Assembly (NCBI RefSeq): GCF_900108335.1
Contig: NZ_FNVT01000016.1
Location: 1 to 64,000, forward strand
Direction: 5' to 3'
Length of the DNA: 64,000 nt
From: Nonomuraea solani
Lineage (GTDB): Bacteria > Actinomycetota > Actinomycetes > Streptosporangiales > Streptosporangiaceae
Below, piece after piece: positions 33,590 to 42,463 of the stretch; positions within the stretch are counted from its first letter, which is position 1, and every line of letters begins with the position of its first letter. Made by a program: the position numbers and the translations under genes. The notes under the pieces were generated by a model. The model searched no databases, was not told where the DNA came from, and worked only from the letters and a program-made list of their open reading frames with translations.

Positions 33590-34735
33590 ATGCAGCGAGA
33601 TCTCTTCGACGAGGAGCACCTGCTCTTCCGGGAGACCGTGCGCGAGTTCATGACCCGCGAGGTCGTGCCGAACCACCCCCAGTGGGAGAAGGACGGCATC
33701 GTCCCGCGTGAGGTCTGGAAGCGGGCCGGGGAATTGGGCATGTTCGGGTTCTCGGTGCCGGAGGAGTACGGCGGCGCGGGAATCACCGACTTTCGCTACA
33801 ACGCGGTGATCGTCGAAGAGATCATCAGAAGTGCGGCCAGCGGACTCGGTTTCTCGTTGCACAACGACGTCATGGCCCCGTACATCGTGGAACTGACCAA
33901 CGACGAGCAGAAACAGCGCTGGCTGCCCGGATTCGTGAGCGGCGAGCTGATCACCGCCATCGCCATGAGCGAGCCGGGCGCCGGCAGCGACCTGCAGGGC
34001 ATCAGGACCACCGCCGTACGCGACGGCGACCACTACCGGGTCAGCGGGCAGAAGACGTTCATCACGAACGGGATCAACGCCGACCTGGTCGTCGTGGTGG
34101 CCAAGACCGACCCCGAGGCGGGCGCCAGGGGCACGACGCTGATCGTCGTGGAGCGGGGCATGGAGGGGTTCGGCCGCGGGCGCAACCTGGAGAAGGTCGG
34201 CATGAAGGCGCAGGACACCGCCGAATTGTTCTTCGACAACGTCCGCGTACCGGTCGCCAACCGCCTCGGCCCGAACGACGGCGAGGGCTTCTTCCAGCTC
34301 ATGCACAACCTGCCGCAGGAACGCCTGTCGATCGCCGTGGCCGCGGTCGCCGCCGCGGAGGTCGTGCTGGAGCAGACCATCGAATACTGCAAGTCGCGTC
34401 AGGCCTTCGGCCGGAGCATCGGCTCGTTCCAGAACACCCGGTTCGTCCTCGCCGAGCTGGCCACCGAGACCGACATCGCCCGCCACTACGTCGACAAGTG
34501 CATCGTCGCGCTCAACGCCGGCCAGCTCACGGCGGTCGACGCGGCCAAGGCCAAGTGGTGGACCACCGAACTGCAGACCAAGGTCATCGACCGCTGCCTC
34601 CAGCTCCACGGCGGGTACGGCTACATGATGGAGTATCCAGTCGCCAAGGCGTGGCTGGACAGCCGGGTCCAGACCATCTACGGCGGCACCACCGAGATCA
34701 TGAAGGAGATCATCGGGCGGTCGTTCGGGTTCTAG
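33590..34735 (+). CDS. Acyl-CoA dehydrogenase
   Basis: A 381-residue FAD enzyme of usual length, initiating beta-oxidation of an acyl-CoA. Motifs: LGMFGFSVPEEYGGAGIT, AIAMSEPGAGSDLQGI (FAD-binding loop), GQKTFITNGINADLVVVVAKT, RQAFGRSIGSFQNT, and the C-terminal IYGGTTEIMKEIIGRSF, where the E is the general base region. The ATG has GGAGGCACTG upstream. The neighbouring plus-strand genes are small and unrelated. Confidence 0.93.
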   Translation: MQRDLFDEEHLLFRETVREFMTREVVPNHPQWEKDGIVPREVWKRAGELGMFGFSVPEEYGGAGITDFRYNAVIVEEIIRSAASGLGFSLHNDVMAPYIVELTNDEQKQRWLPGFVSGELITAIAMSEPGAGSDLQGIRTTAVRDGDHYRVSGQKTFITNGINADLVVVVAKTDPEAGARGTTLIVVERGMEGFGRGRNLEKVGMKAQDTAELFFDNVRVPVANRLGPNDGEGFFQLMHNLPQERLSIAVAAVAAAEVVLEQTIEYCKSRQAFGRSIGSFQNTRFVLAELATETDIARHYVDKCIVALNAGQLTAVDAAKAKWWTTELQTKVIDRCLQLHGGYGYMMEYPVAKAWLDSRVQTIYGGTTEIMKEIIGRSFGF

Positions 34736-34779
34736 TTCCTGGCGCGCGGGTGACGGCCTGAGCCCGCATACTGGACAAC

Positions 34780-34941
34780 ATGGACGGCGGCCTGATCCTC
34801 CTGGTCTTCCTGGCGTTACTGTTCGCCTGGGGACTCAACCGTGTACGCCGGATGTTCCGCCTGGGACCCGTGGGCTACATGGGCGTGGTGATCGTGTTCG
34901 TCATCGCCATGCTGCTCGTCTGGGGCCAGACCAAGCTCTGA
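34780..34941 (+). CDS. Small two-helix membrane protein
   Basis: A 53-residue ORF, too short for most lists. Two hydrophobic segments (LILLVFLALLFAWGL and GVVIVFVIAMLLVWG) are joined by a basic linker (NRVRRMFRLGP). No good ribosome site; may be leaderless or weakly translated. The pattern of two helices plus basic turn supports a real protein more than chance. Function unknown. Confidence 0.55.
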   Translation: MDGGLILLVFLALLFAWGLNRVRRMFRLGPVGYMGVVIVFVIAMLLVWGQTKL

Positions 34942-34954
34942 CACATCGCCTCGA

Positions 34955-35122
34955 CGAAGCGGCCGAGCAACATCCCGCAGGGAGTGGCAGGTGCTCAACG
35001 CCATAGCCCAAGGCGGCGGCTCACCGAAGCGGTTCCGGCAGCGGATGACCGAGGGCGTGATCCCGGAGGACTACCACGCGACCGTCGACGTGCTCCGCCG
35101 CATGGCGGGCAACCTCGCCTGA
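34955..35122 (+). pseudogene. Remnant of a MarR-like regulator gene
   Basis: The forward frame ending at 35122 reads SRREWQVLNAIAQGGG, then RFRQRMTEGVIPEDYHATVDVLRRMAGNL. The first part matches the HTH start of MarR-like regulators (TRREWQVLN) and the last part their C-terminal helix (EGVSPEEYxxxVxVLxRM), but the whole DNA-recognition and wing section between them (about 70-80 residues) and the N-terminus are missing. No start codon with a ribosome site. An internally deleted pseudogene is the simplest reading. Confidence 0.6.
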
Positions 35123-36565
35123 CTACGGTTTCAGGCTCACCCAGTCTTCGACCGTCGTGGTGTGGTCCGGCCGGCGTCGCATGAGAGGGAGTTCGGGCCG
35201 CAACGTGGTGCCGTCCTTGAGGATCTTGATGTGGCCGCTCGCGCCACCCAACTCCAGGGACCCGCTGCGGAGTGCCCCCGCCACGTCCTCCGGTAGCAGT
35301 TGCGTCCCCTTCACACGTGAGGGAAGCAGATTGTCGATCGCCTTGATGGCGACATAGACGGCATCGTGGTGCATGATCGCGTCACCGTCGTCCATGCTCT
35401 TCTCTTCGGGGAATAGCCGCCCGTACGCTCTTTCGTTGTTTCCCACGAACCTGCTCTTGATCGCCTCCGGGACAACGCTCTTGCTGTTCGTCACGTTCTC
35501 CTTGGGAGCCAGGGCCGTGTAATAGAGCTGGAGCTTCCCGTCGCCGTCGGTCCAGGTGGCCCCCTTGTCCAGCTCACTGGTGTCGTCGCCCGAGATGATC
35601 TTGACCTCGCGCCCGACGCAGCCGTGCGCCCTGCTGAGGGCGTCCAGCAGCGAGGGAAGCTGCTCGGCGCGTCCCGCGTAGAAGACATAGTCGGCTCCCC
35701 AGGTGCAGAGCCGATCGGCGTTGATCCCCATGACGGCACCGGCCGTGCTGGTCGAGGAGTCGAACGCCTTGCCCTCCATGAGCTCCACGTTCGGCGCGTC
35801 CTTGAGCACGCTCGCGTACGTGTCGTGCAACGTCTTGGCGTAGTGCTGCGAGGAGTTGGTGTCCTCGACGATGACCGCCTTGATCTTCTTGCCGGCCCGC
35901 AGGGCGAACTGCGCCCCCGCCGTCGCCTGATCGCTGTTGAGCGGCGCCAGCCGGACGAACCCGGCCTGCCCCTTGAACTTGTCGGAGGTGAGGACCGCGG
36001 CGACCATCGCGACTTTGTCCTCGCTCAACCGCGTGACCACGTTGAACGTGGTGGAGGTGCTGGCGCCCAGCCCGACGACGGCCGCGATGTGGTCACTCGC
36101 CACCCGGGCCCGCAGGTCCTTGACGGTGTCCTCCCAGTCGTCCGGCCCGCTGCTCCCCACGAGCAACCTGACGTGCGACGCCTGGCTCTGCGTCTCGTTG
36201 TGCCACAACTGCGCCAGATAGGAGCCCTGCAACGCGTGCCTCATGGCCTCCTTGCTCATCCCGGCCTCCTGCCAGTCAGCCGACAGCGGCAGCAGCACCA
36301 CGATGGTCACGTAGTCGGTGGGATTCTTCTTCAGCACCTCGGCGTTGTGGGCCTGGATCTTGCCCATCACCCCGCTCATCTCCTCGCCGAACGCGTCGGC
36401 GGCGTCGCTCAGCCGGGCGGGTTCCCACAGCGCGAAGTGCACGGCACCGGCGGCCAACAGCGTGGCGACCGCGGCCACGGCCCCGAGTTTGAGCCTGCGG
36501 CGACGGCTCGTGTAGCGCTCGTCGGGCGGGATCCGGGGGCTGCTAACGCTCTGGACGTCGCTCAT
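35123..36565 (-). CDS. Membrane-anchored LivJ-type ligand-binding protein
   Basis: 480 residues: a short cytoplasmic N-terminus, one helix (residues about 27-47), no lipobox, then a type I periplasmic-binding fold as in branched-chain amino acid receptors (VTIVVLLPLSADW, HIAAVVGLGASTSTTFNVV, VRLAPLNSDQATAGAQFAL, KKIKAVIVEDTNSSQHYAKTLHD, VYVAIKAIDNLL). No permease or ABC ATPase genes are next to it. Its start overlaps the upstream NTPase gene by 23 bases. An extracytoplasmic ligand sensor signalling to or through the NTPase is inferred. Confidence 0.8.
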   Translation of the reverse strand: MSDVQSVSSPRIPPDERYTSRRRRLKLGAVAAVATLLAAGAVHFALWEPARLSDAADAFGEEMSGVMGKIQAHNAEVLKKNPTDYVTIVVLLPLSADWQEAGMSKEAMRHALQGSYLAQLWHNETQSQASHVRLLVGSSGPDDWEDTVKDLRARVASDHIAAVVGLGASTSTTFNVVTRLSEDKVAMVAAVLTSDKFKGQAGFVRLAPLNSDQATAGAQFALRAGKKIKAVIVEDTNSSQHYAKTLHDTYASVLKDAPNVELMEGKAFDSSTSTAGAVMGINADRLCTWGADYVFYAGRAEQLPSLLDALSRAHGCVGREVKIISGDDTSELDKGATWTDGDGKLQLYYTALAPKENVTNSKSVVPEAIKSRFVGNNERAYGRLFPEEKSMDDGDAIMHHDAVYVAIKAIDNLLPSRVKGTQLLPEDVAGALRSGSLELGGASGHIKILKDGTTLRPELPLMRRRPDHTTTVEDWVSLKP

Positions 36566-38435
36566 ACCTATCGGCCTCTCCTAGCAGCGTCGAACGACCG
36601 GTCTTGCAGTAGGAGACCAGCCCTCTGAACTGGCGCGCGATCTCCTCGGCGCACCGGCCGGTGGGGTCGAGCAGGGGATCGAGCCAGAACCAGCGGGCCA
36701 CGACCAGCGCCCGGATCACCGTGTCCCGGCCGAGCCGTTCGGGGTCGGCGGGGTCGGTGGCCAGCGCGCCGTGCGTCAACTCCAGGGAACGGTCCAGCGG
36801 CAGGCGATTGGGCGCCGTGGTCACGCGTTCGTACAGCTTGATCCACTCCCGCAGGCGGCTGTCCTCACCGTCGTGGCGGTCCAGCGCCTCGAACCGCTCG
36901 CCGAGGAACCGCACCACCTCTCTCAAGTGGGGATCGTCCGGGGTTTCCCCCGTCACGCGGGCGAGCCGGTGCGACATGGCGGCGGCCAGGTCGGCTTCGC
37001 CGCGTTCGCGGTAGAACCGCTCCATCGTCTGGTGTACGTCGTCCCAGCGGGCCGGATCAGCGGCGAGCCGGTGCAGCAGGAGCCGCCGCAACCAGTCATG
37101 GATGACGGTGACCTGCGGGCCCCCGCTGCCCGGCGCGGGCCGGATGCCCGACTCGTTCTCCTCCAGGCTCTGGCCGACGAGCCACAGCCGGTCAGCCAGC
37201 TCGTCGCGCAACTGCGGGGCCAGGCCGGTGAACGGGGCGTCGATGGCGTCGTCCACGTTCCTGACCGCCGACCAGGCGATCAGGAGGTCGCGGTACGGCA
37301 GGCGCTCGGGCAGCAGGCGGTAGAGAGCGTTGTCCTTGTACAGGACGCCGCGGAACTCGTCGTCGTCGCCCACGTTGCCGGTCAGCTCGATCAGCAGGCC
37401 GGTCGCGGACGGATATCCCCTGGTCAGCTCCCATGCGGCGATCGCGTACGGCCCCCACATGGGATCGGCGGGCACGGCCGGCAGGAGCACCGGGCACCAC
37501 CAGCGGTGCTCCGCCCTGCCGCGCCGCCGCATCCAGGCACCGTGCGTGGCCTCGCCGGCCGTGAGCGGGTGGTTGGCGTCCGGCAGGACGACGCCGGGAC
37601 GCGTCCACTGGGCCACCGCCCGCGGCCAGGTCTTCGACGCGGCCACCACGACCAGCGGGGCCTGGGTCTCGCGCCGCGTCATGGCCGTGGTGAGGGCCCG
37701 CAGCAGGGCGTCGCCCGCCGGGAAGTCGACGTCGTCGAGCAGGACCAGGCAATTGCGCGGGTAGCGGCGTCTGGTCCAGGCACGCGCGAGATCCTCCAGC
37801 AGGGCGTCGCAGAGGACGCTCGACACGAACTCCGTCCGGTCCTTACCTCGTTGGCTGAGGTCGCGGGCGAGATCCACGATGTTGCCACCGGGCAGGCGCC
37901 GGGTGAGCCAGCCTCTCGCCTCACGATGGAGGAAATCGGTGCCGACGGGAAGCGGCAGCGCGAATTGTGTGGTGGAAACCGCAAATTTCAGAAATGGCCC
38001 CACATCTGGAATGCAGGACAGCATATCCCCCAGCGAGCCCAGATTTATGGGCGGATTGACCCTGTTTCCGCGAAGAACACTTTGTAGCTGCTCTTCCATC
38101 TCCGAATCCGGCAAAGCGGGATCCAGCTTGAGAACGAGCAGCGTGAACACCGTACGCGGCAACCTGACCTTGCGCAGCACCACGAGATCGTGCGCGAGCT
38201 GCTGCACGAGCGCCAGCACCGAGCCCCCGGCCGACGGATGCAGGGGCAGGTGGACGACAGGAGACACCGGCCCGACGACACTGCCGGCGATCCGGCTCAG
38301 CGCGGTGGTCTTCCCCATGCCCGGCGGTCCGAGCAGCAGAATGACGGGAAGCTCGGGTTCCCCGGCGGGATGCGTAAAAGTCAGGCATTTCGCCAGCAGC
38401 ATGTACCAGGAATCATCCGAGGAGAAGTCCGCCAT
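36543..38435 (-). CDS. P-loop NTPase, STAND/AAA-like, with large C-terminal helical region
   Basis: 630 residues, no membrane helix. Near the N-terminus: Walker A GPPGMGKT (residues 36-43) and, at about 230-237, LVLLDDVD as Walker B. A region around 270-300 (ASKTWPRAVAQWTRPGVVLP) could be sensor-like, and the C-terminal 350 residues are helix-rich, as in STAND-type proteins. No effector domain is seen. It is upstream of, and overlaps, the LivJ-type receptor gene, so the two are translationally coupled. The start is ATG 38435 with a weak ribosome site. No name is justified; a signal-transducing NTPase is the inference. Confidence 0.75.
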   Translation of the reverse strand: MADFSSDDSWYMLLAKCLTFTHPAGEPELPVILLLGPPGMGKTTALSRIAGSVVGPVSPVVHLPLHPSAGGSVLALVQQLAHDLVVLRKVRLPRTVFTLLVLKLDPALPDSEMEEQLQSVLRGNRVNPPINLGSLGDMLSCIPDVGPFLKFAVSTTQFALPLPVGTDFLHREARGWLTRRLPGGNIVDLARDLSQRGKDRTEFVSSVLCDALLEDLARAWTRRRYPRNCLVLLDDVDFPAGDALLRALTTAMTRRETQAPLVVVAASKTWPRAVAQWTRPGVVLPDANHPLTAGEATHGAWMRRRGRAEHRWWCPVLLPAVPADPMWGPYAIAAWELTRGYPSATGLLIELTGNVGDDDEFRGVLYKDNALYRLLPERLPYRDLLIAWSAVRNVDDAIDAPFTGLAPQLRDELADRLWLVGQSLEENESGIRPAPGSGGPQVTVIHDWLRRLLLHRLAADPARWDDVHQTMERFYRERGEADLAAAMSHRLARVTGETPDDPHLREVVRFLGERFEALDRHDGEDSRLREWIKLYERVTTAPNRLPLDRSLELTHGALATDPADPERLGRDTVIRALVVARWFWLDPLLDPTGRCAEEIARQFRGLVSYCKTGRSTLLGEADRYERRPER

Positions 38436-38517
38436 ATGCTACCCAATGGGATAATTCGCGGTTAGGCCCGCTACCTTTACCCCAGCATATTGACGACTCT
38501 TTACGGACGCGCGACTT

Positions 38518-39297
38518 TCACGAAATAGCGCCGGCTTCCAGGATGACCCGGGCCACCAGTTCGGGATCATCACTCATCGGCACATGCCCGCAGCCCTTGA
38601 GCAGCTTGACCCGGTGCCCCGACCACCGCGCCGCGCGCACGGCCTGGCGGCGTACCAGCAGCCGGTCGTGCTCGCCCCACGCGATCGTGATGGGCGTCTT
38701 CGGCGGGGCGGGCGGCATCAGCCCGGCGAACGACTCCAGGGTCTCGTCGAACCCGGCCGCCCGGCCCAGCGCCTGCGTGGCCGCGATCAGCGCCGTCGGC
38801 TCCAGCCTGGCCGGACGGGCGACCAGGACCCCGGCGGTGATCGCGCGCAGGTAGCGGTTCTCGGCCATCCTGACCAACTGCTCCTGGGGCATCGACCGGG
38901 CCGAGGCACGCAGGGCGCGCAGCACCGACTGGCAGTAGAGCAGCTCAGAACGGGACCAGAAGCCGGCCGGGGACAGCGCGGTCGCCGTACGGACGACACC
39001 CCGCGAGGCCAGCTCCAGCGCGATGTAGCCGCCGAGCGAGTTGCCCGCCACGTCGGGCTCGCGGATGCCGAGCAGCGCGCAGAACGACTCGACCGCGTCC
39101 GCCAGCGACTCGGCGGTGTAGGGAGTGCGGTCGGGCAGGCCAGGAGAGACCCCGAATCCGGGCAGGTCGACCGCGATGACCGTCCGCGCGGCGGCCAGCC
39201 GGTCCATGACCGGCAACCACGCCTGCCAGTGGTGACCGATGCCATGGATGAGGATCAGCGGCGCGCCGGTGCCCCGGCGCTCGAAGGCCAGCTCCAT
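38518..39297 (-). CDS. Alpha/beta hydrolase
   Basis: 259 residues. Hydrolase hallmarks: oxyanion-region HGIGHHWQAW, VIAVDLPGFGVSPG, nucleophile elbow GNSLGG, acid-residue region AWGEHDRLLVRR, and the catalytic histidine in LKGCGHVPMSDDPE. Substrate unknown; most like esterases/lipases of the MhpC-type group. Start ATG 39297. It ends about 80 bases from the NTPase start and is transcribed on the same strand, but the gap and the different families argue against one functional unit. Confidence 0.88.
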   Translation of the reverse strand: MELAFERRGTGAPLILIHGIGHHWQAWLPVMDRLAAARTVIAVDLPGFGVSPGLPDRTPYTAESLADAVESFCALLGIREPDVAGNSLGGYIALELASRGVVRTATALSPAGFWSRSELLYCQSVLRALRASARSMPQEQLVRMAENRYLRAITAGVLVARPARLEPTALIAATQALGRAAGFDETLESFAGLMPPAPPKTPITIAWGEHDRLLVRRQAVRAARWSGHRVKLLKGCGHVPMSDDPELVARVILEAGAIS

Positions 39298-39312
39298 GGC
39301 GTCAGTGAATCA

Positions 39313-41535
39313 TCACCTGCCGCGTGTGGGAATCTCGAACCAGACGGCTTTGCCTTCCCTGGTGGGTCGCGAACCCCATCGCTTCGCGAGCTGGTCGACC
39401 AGGTAGAGCCCGCGCCCGCCCTCGTCGTTCTCCCCCGCGCTGCGGATGCGCGGCAGCCGCAGGTCCTGGTCGAACACCTCGACCCAGACCGAGTCCTCGC
39501 CCCTGCGCAGCCTCAGCGTGAACTCCTTGTCGCCGACCAGCTCGTCTTCGTAGCCCGGCATGTCCCAGGACTCCTCGAACGGCAGCGGCGGCCCCTCCAC
39601 CATGAGCTCCCTGCGGGGCACGTTGGCGGTGGCGGCGTGCAGCACCACGTTGGTGACGACCTCGGAGACGAGCAGGCAGGCCAGCTCGGCGCGCTCTTCG
39701 GGCACGTTCCACCCGGAGAACGCCTCCGCCGCCATGCGCCGCGCCTCGCCCACCATGATCGGCTGGGCCGGGAACGTGCGCTCCTCGACGTCGAGGTCGA
39801 CGTCGCTGGAGCGGACCACGAGGATGGCCATGTCATCGTCGATCTCGCCGGGCACCGCGACCGTGGCGGCGTCGGCGACGCGCTCAACCTCGGCGTCGGA
39901 CATCTTGGCCAGCTTGTCACAGAGCACGCCCAACGTCTCGGCTTCGCTGGGCATTCGGCCATCCCGGCCTGGCCGGCGGTCCACCAGACCGTCGGTGTAG
40001 AGGAGCAGCGCGGCACCCGGCGGGAGCGTGCGGGTCTCCTCCTTGTAGACCAGGTCGGCGTGCAGGCCCTTGGCGCGCACCCCGAGCGGCTGGCCGACCT
40101 CCTCGATGTCGAGCTCGACGCACTGGCCGTCGACCAGCAGCAGCGGCGCGGCGTGCCCGGCGTTGGCGAAGGAGAGCTGGCGGGACCAGGCGTCGTAGAC
40201 CAGGTATTGGCAGGTCACGATGGGCGGGACGCTGACGTCGGCGCCGTTGTCGTCCTGCTCGGGGGTGGCGATGATGCGGGTCCACTCGTCGAGCCTGGCC
40301 AGGATGTCGGCCGGTGACTTGTCGTCTTGGGCGAAGGCCCGCAGCGCCGCCCTGAGCTGGCCCATGATGGCCGCGGCCTTGGCGCCCCTGCCCTCGACGT
40401 CGCCGATCACGATGCCGACGCGGCCGGCCGACAGCGGGATCACGTCGTACCAGTCGCCGCCGACCTGGGTCTGGATGCCCTGCCCGTGCGAGGCCAGCGG
40501 GGCCGCCGGGTAGTAGCGCACCGCGATGTCGAGCCCGTCGAGCTTCGGCAGCGCGCGGGGCAGCAGGTGCTTCTGGAACGACTCGGCCGTGTGCCGCTCC
40601 TCCTCGAACAGCAGCGCGTTGTCGATCGCGAGCGCGACCCGGGTGGCGATGGCCCCCACGAAGTCGCGGTCGAAGGCGTCGTAGTGGGGGCTACGCCGGT
40701 CGGTGAGGTTGGACAGGCCGAGGTACATCAGCCCGAGCGTCTCCCCGCGCACCAGCAGCGGGGCCACGATCGCCGAGGTCATGCCGATCTCGCCGCACAG
40801 CCGCGCGCTGTTCTCGTGGGGCGCGGGGTAGCGGCTGGTGGCGAAGTCTTCGACCAGGATGGTCTCCTGGCGGCGCAGCGCCGTGTCCGCGTAGTGGCCG
40901 GAGGGGTAGCGGATCTCGGCGCCCACCGGCTTCCATGTTCCCGATGGCGGCGTCCACCCCTGTACGTGCTGCGAGACCCGGCGGACGAGCCGGTCACCCT
41001 CCATCAGCTCGATGAAGCAGTGGTCGGCGAACTGGGGGATGAGCATCTCGGCGACCCGCTTGAGCGTCTCCTCGACGTAGAGGGAGCCCGCCAGGCGCTC
41101 GCCGATGCGCTCCAGCAGCCCGAAGCGGTCCTTCTCCCGCTCGTTGCTGCGCAGCGCCTCGCGAGCCATGATCACGATGCCCGTGACCGAGCCCGAGGTG
41201 TGCCGCAGCGGCACGGCCTGGGCCCGGACGTAGACGATGGTGCCGTCGCCGCGCCTGACGTCGAACGTGCCTTCCCACACGCCGCCCTTGAGCACGTGCT
41301 TGGCCAGCTCGATGGCGAGCGGGTGGTCCTTCTCCATGATCCCGAGGGACAGGACCGACGCGTCACGTGCGGGCGACTTGCCCTGACGGCCGAAAAGTTT
41401 TTCGGCGAATGGATTCCAATAGAGGAGGTTGCTGAAACGATCGGTGACGACCACGGCCATTTCGGCGTGATCGAGCACGGATCCGGCAGCAAGGTGATCA
41501 GCCGCTTCTTGTGACAGATCCCCCCATCGCTTCAT
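39313..41535 (-). CDS. PAS-GAF-PP2C-HATPase regulatory phosphatase
   Basis: 740 residues: a PAS domain (about 20-125; AEMAVVVTDRFSNLLYWNPFAEKLFG), a GAF domain (about 155-300; VAEMLIPQFADHCFIEL, ALAIDNALLFEEERHTAE), an SpoIIE-type PP2C phosphatase (about 330-545; VGGDWYDVIPLSAGRVGIVIGDVEGRG, FANAGHAAPLLL, LLLYTDGLVDRR), and an anti-sigma-like HATPase domain (about 590-735; LLVSEVVTNVVLHA, GGRGLYLVDQLAKRWG). It probably dephosphorylates anti-sigma-antagonist proteins and may itself act as a kinase. Start ATG 41535. A possible STAS partner is encoded at 53231. Confidence 0.92.
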   Translation of the reverse strand: MKRWGDLSQEAADHLAAGSVLDHAEMAVVVTDRFSNLLYWNPFAEKLFGRQGKSPARDASVLSLGIMEKDHPLAIELAKHVLKGGVWEGTFDVRRGDGTIVYVRAQAVPLRHTSGSVTGIVIMAREALRSNEREKDRFGLLERIGERLAGSLYVEETLKRVAEMLIPQFADHCFIELMEGDRLVRRVSQHVQGWTPPSGTWKPVGAEIRYPSGHYADTALRRQETILVEDFATSRYPAPHENSARLCGEIGMTSAIVAPLLVRGETLGLMYLGLSNLTDRRSPHYDAFDRDFVGAIATRVALAIDNALLFEEERHTAESFQKHLLPRALPKLDGLDIAVRYYPAAPLASHGQGIQTQVGGDWYDVIPLSAGRVGIVIGDVEGRGAKAAAIMGQLRAALRAFAQDDKSPADILARLDEWTRIIATPEQDDNGADVSVPPIVTCQYLVYDAWSRQLSFANAGHAAPLLLVDGQCVELDIEEVGQPLGVRAKGLHADLVYKEETRTLPPGAALLLYTDGLVDRRPGRDGRMPSEAETLGVLCDKLAKMSDAEVERVADAATVAVPGEIDDDMAILVVRSSDVDLDVEERTFPAQPIMVGEARRMAAEAFSGWNVPEERAELACLLVSEVVTNVVLHAATANVPRRELMVEGPPLPFEESWDMPGYEDELVGDKEFTLRLRRGEDSVWVEVFDQDLRLPRIRSAGENDEGGRGLYLVDQLAKRWGSRPTREGKAVWFEIPTRGR

Positions 41536-41658
41536 CCGGAGACCACTCCTCGGGGTGGCGTGTCTGCACAGCGGACCACGGGCGCTCCTGCAACAGTCTT
41601 GGCCAGGGGAGAGTGGAGGGCCTCCCAAGAGGGATTCAACCAAGCAGCCGCGCGCGCG

Positions 41659-42363
41659 TCAGCGCTTGGAGACAAATACGTGCGCGGCGACATCGCGCGG
41701 AAGCTCCGCGGGAGTGTCCTTAGCGTCACCGTCACCTGTCACCCGCACACCGTCGTCGCTCGCCGCGAGCGTCACCTCGCGTCCGGGTTGTATCCCAACT
41801 TGCTTGAGTTTAAGCATCAGAGCAGGATCGCTTTGCACTTGTTCGCTAATTCGACGCACGACGACGGGTGTGTCGCGTGGGCCCGCGAGGTCCGTCATGG
41901 ATGTCAAGAGGCTCACGCCGCTTTCGGCCGCCTCTTTGGCGCCCAGCTCGGCCAGCCCGGGGATCGGATTGCCGTGCGGGCAGGTCGTCGGGTTGTCGAG
42001 CAGCGTCACCAGACGCGCCTCGACCGACTCCGACATGACGTGCTCCCAGCGGCACGCCTCGATGTGCACCTCTTCCCAGGGAAGGCCGATGACCTGCGTG
42101 AGCAGGCATTCGGCGAGGCGGTGCTTGCGCATCACGCGTGTGGCCAGGGTGCGGCCGAGGTCGGTCATGGACAGATGCCGGTCACCCTCGACGCGGACGA
42201 GACCATCGCGCTCCATGCGGGCGACGGTCTGGCTGACGGTGGGGCCGCTCTGCTGCAAACGCTCCGCGATGCGGGCGCGAAGGGGGACGATGCCCTCCTC
42301 TTCGAGCTCGTAAATGGTGCGGAGGTACATCTCCGTGGTGTCGATCAGGCCGTGTGCGGTCAA
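41659..42363 (-). CDS. DtxR/IdeR-family metal-dependent repressor
   Basis: 234 residues: winged HTH (IDTTEMYLRTIYELEEEGIVPLRARIAERLQQSGPTVSQTVARME), metal-binding and dimer domain (HRLAECLLTQVIGLPWEEVHIEACRWEHVMSESVEARL, NPTTCPHGNPIPG), and an SH3-like domain at the end. It is expected to sense ferrous iron or manganese. I use the TTG at 42363 with GGAGG upstream because family proteins begin a few residues before IDTTEMYL; an open frame extends to 42483. Divergent from the udgX gene with a 100-base shared promoter region. Confidence 0.9.
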   Translation of the reverse strand: MTAHGLIDTTEMYLRTIYELEEEGIVPLRARIAERLQQSGPTVSQTVARMERDGLVRVEGDRHLSMTDLGRTLATRVMRKHRLAECLLTQVIGLPWEEVHIEACRWEHVMSESVEARLVTLLDNPTTCPHGNPIPGLAELGAKEAAESGVSLLTSMTDLAGPRDTPVVVRRISEQVQSDPALMLKLKQVGIQPGREVTLAASDDGVRVTGDGDAKDTPAELPRDVAAHVFVSKR

Positions 42364-42463
42364 GGCTCCTCCCAACTGAATGTTACGCCGGTCGTGGCGG
42401 GGACTGAGCCCATCCGCTGCGGGCACAGGAATCACACGAACCCTATTGGGAGAACGACCGACG

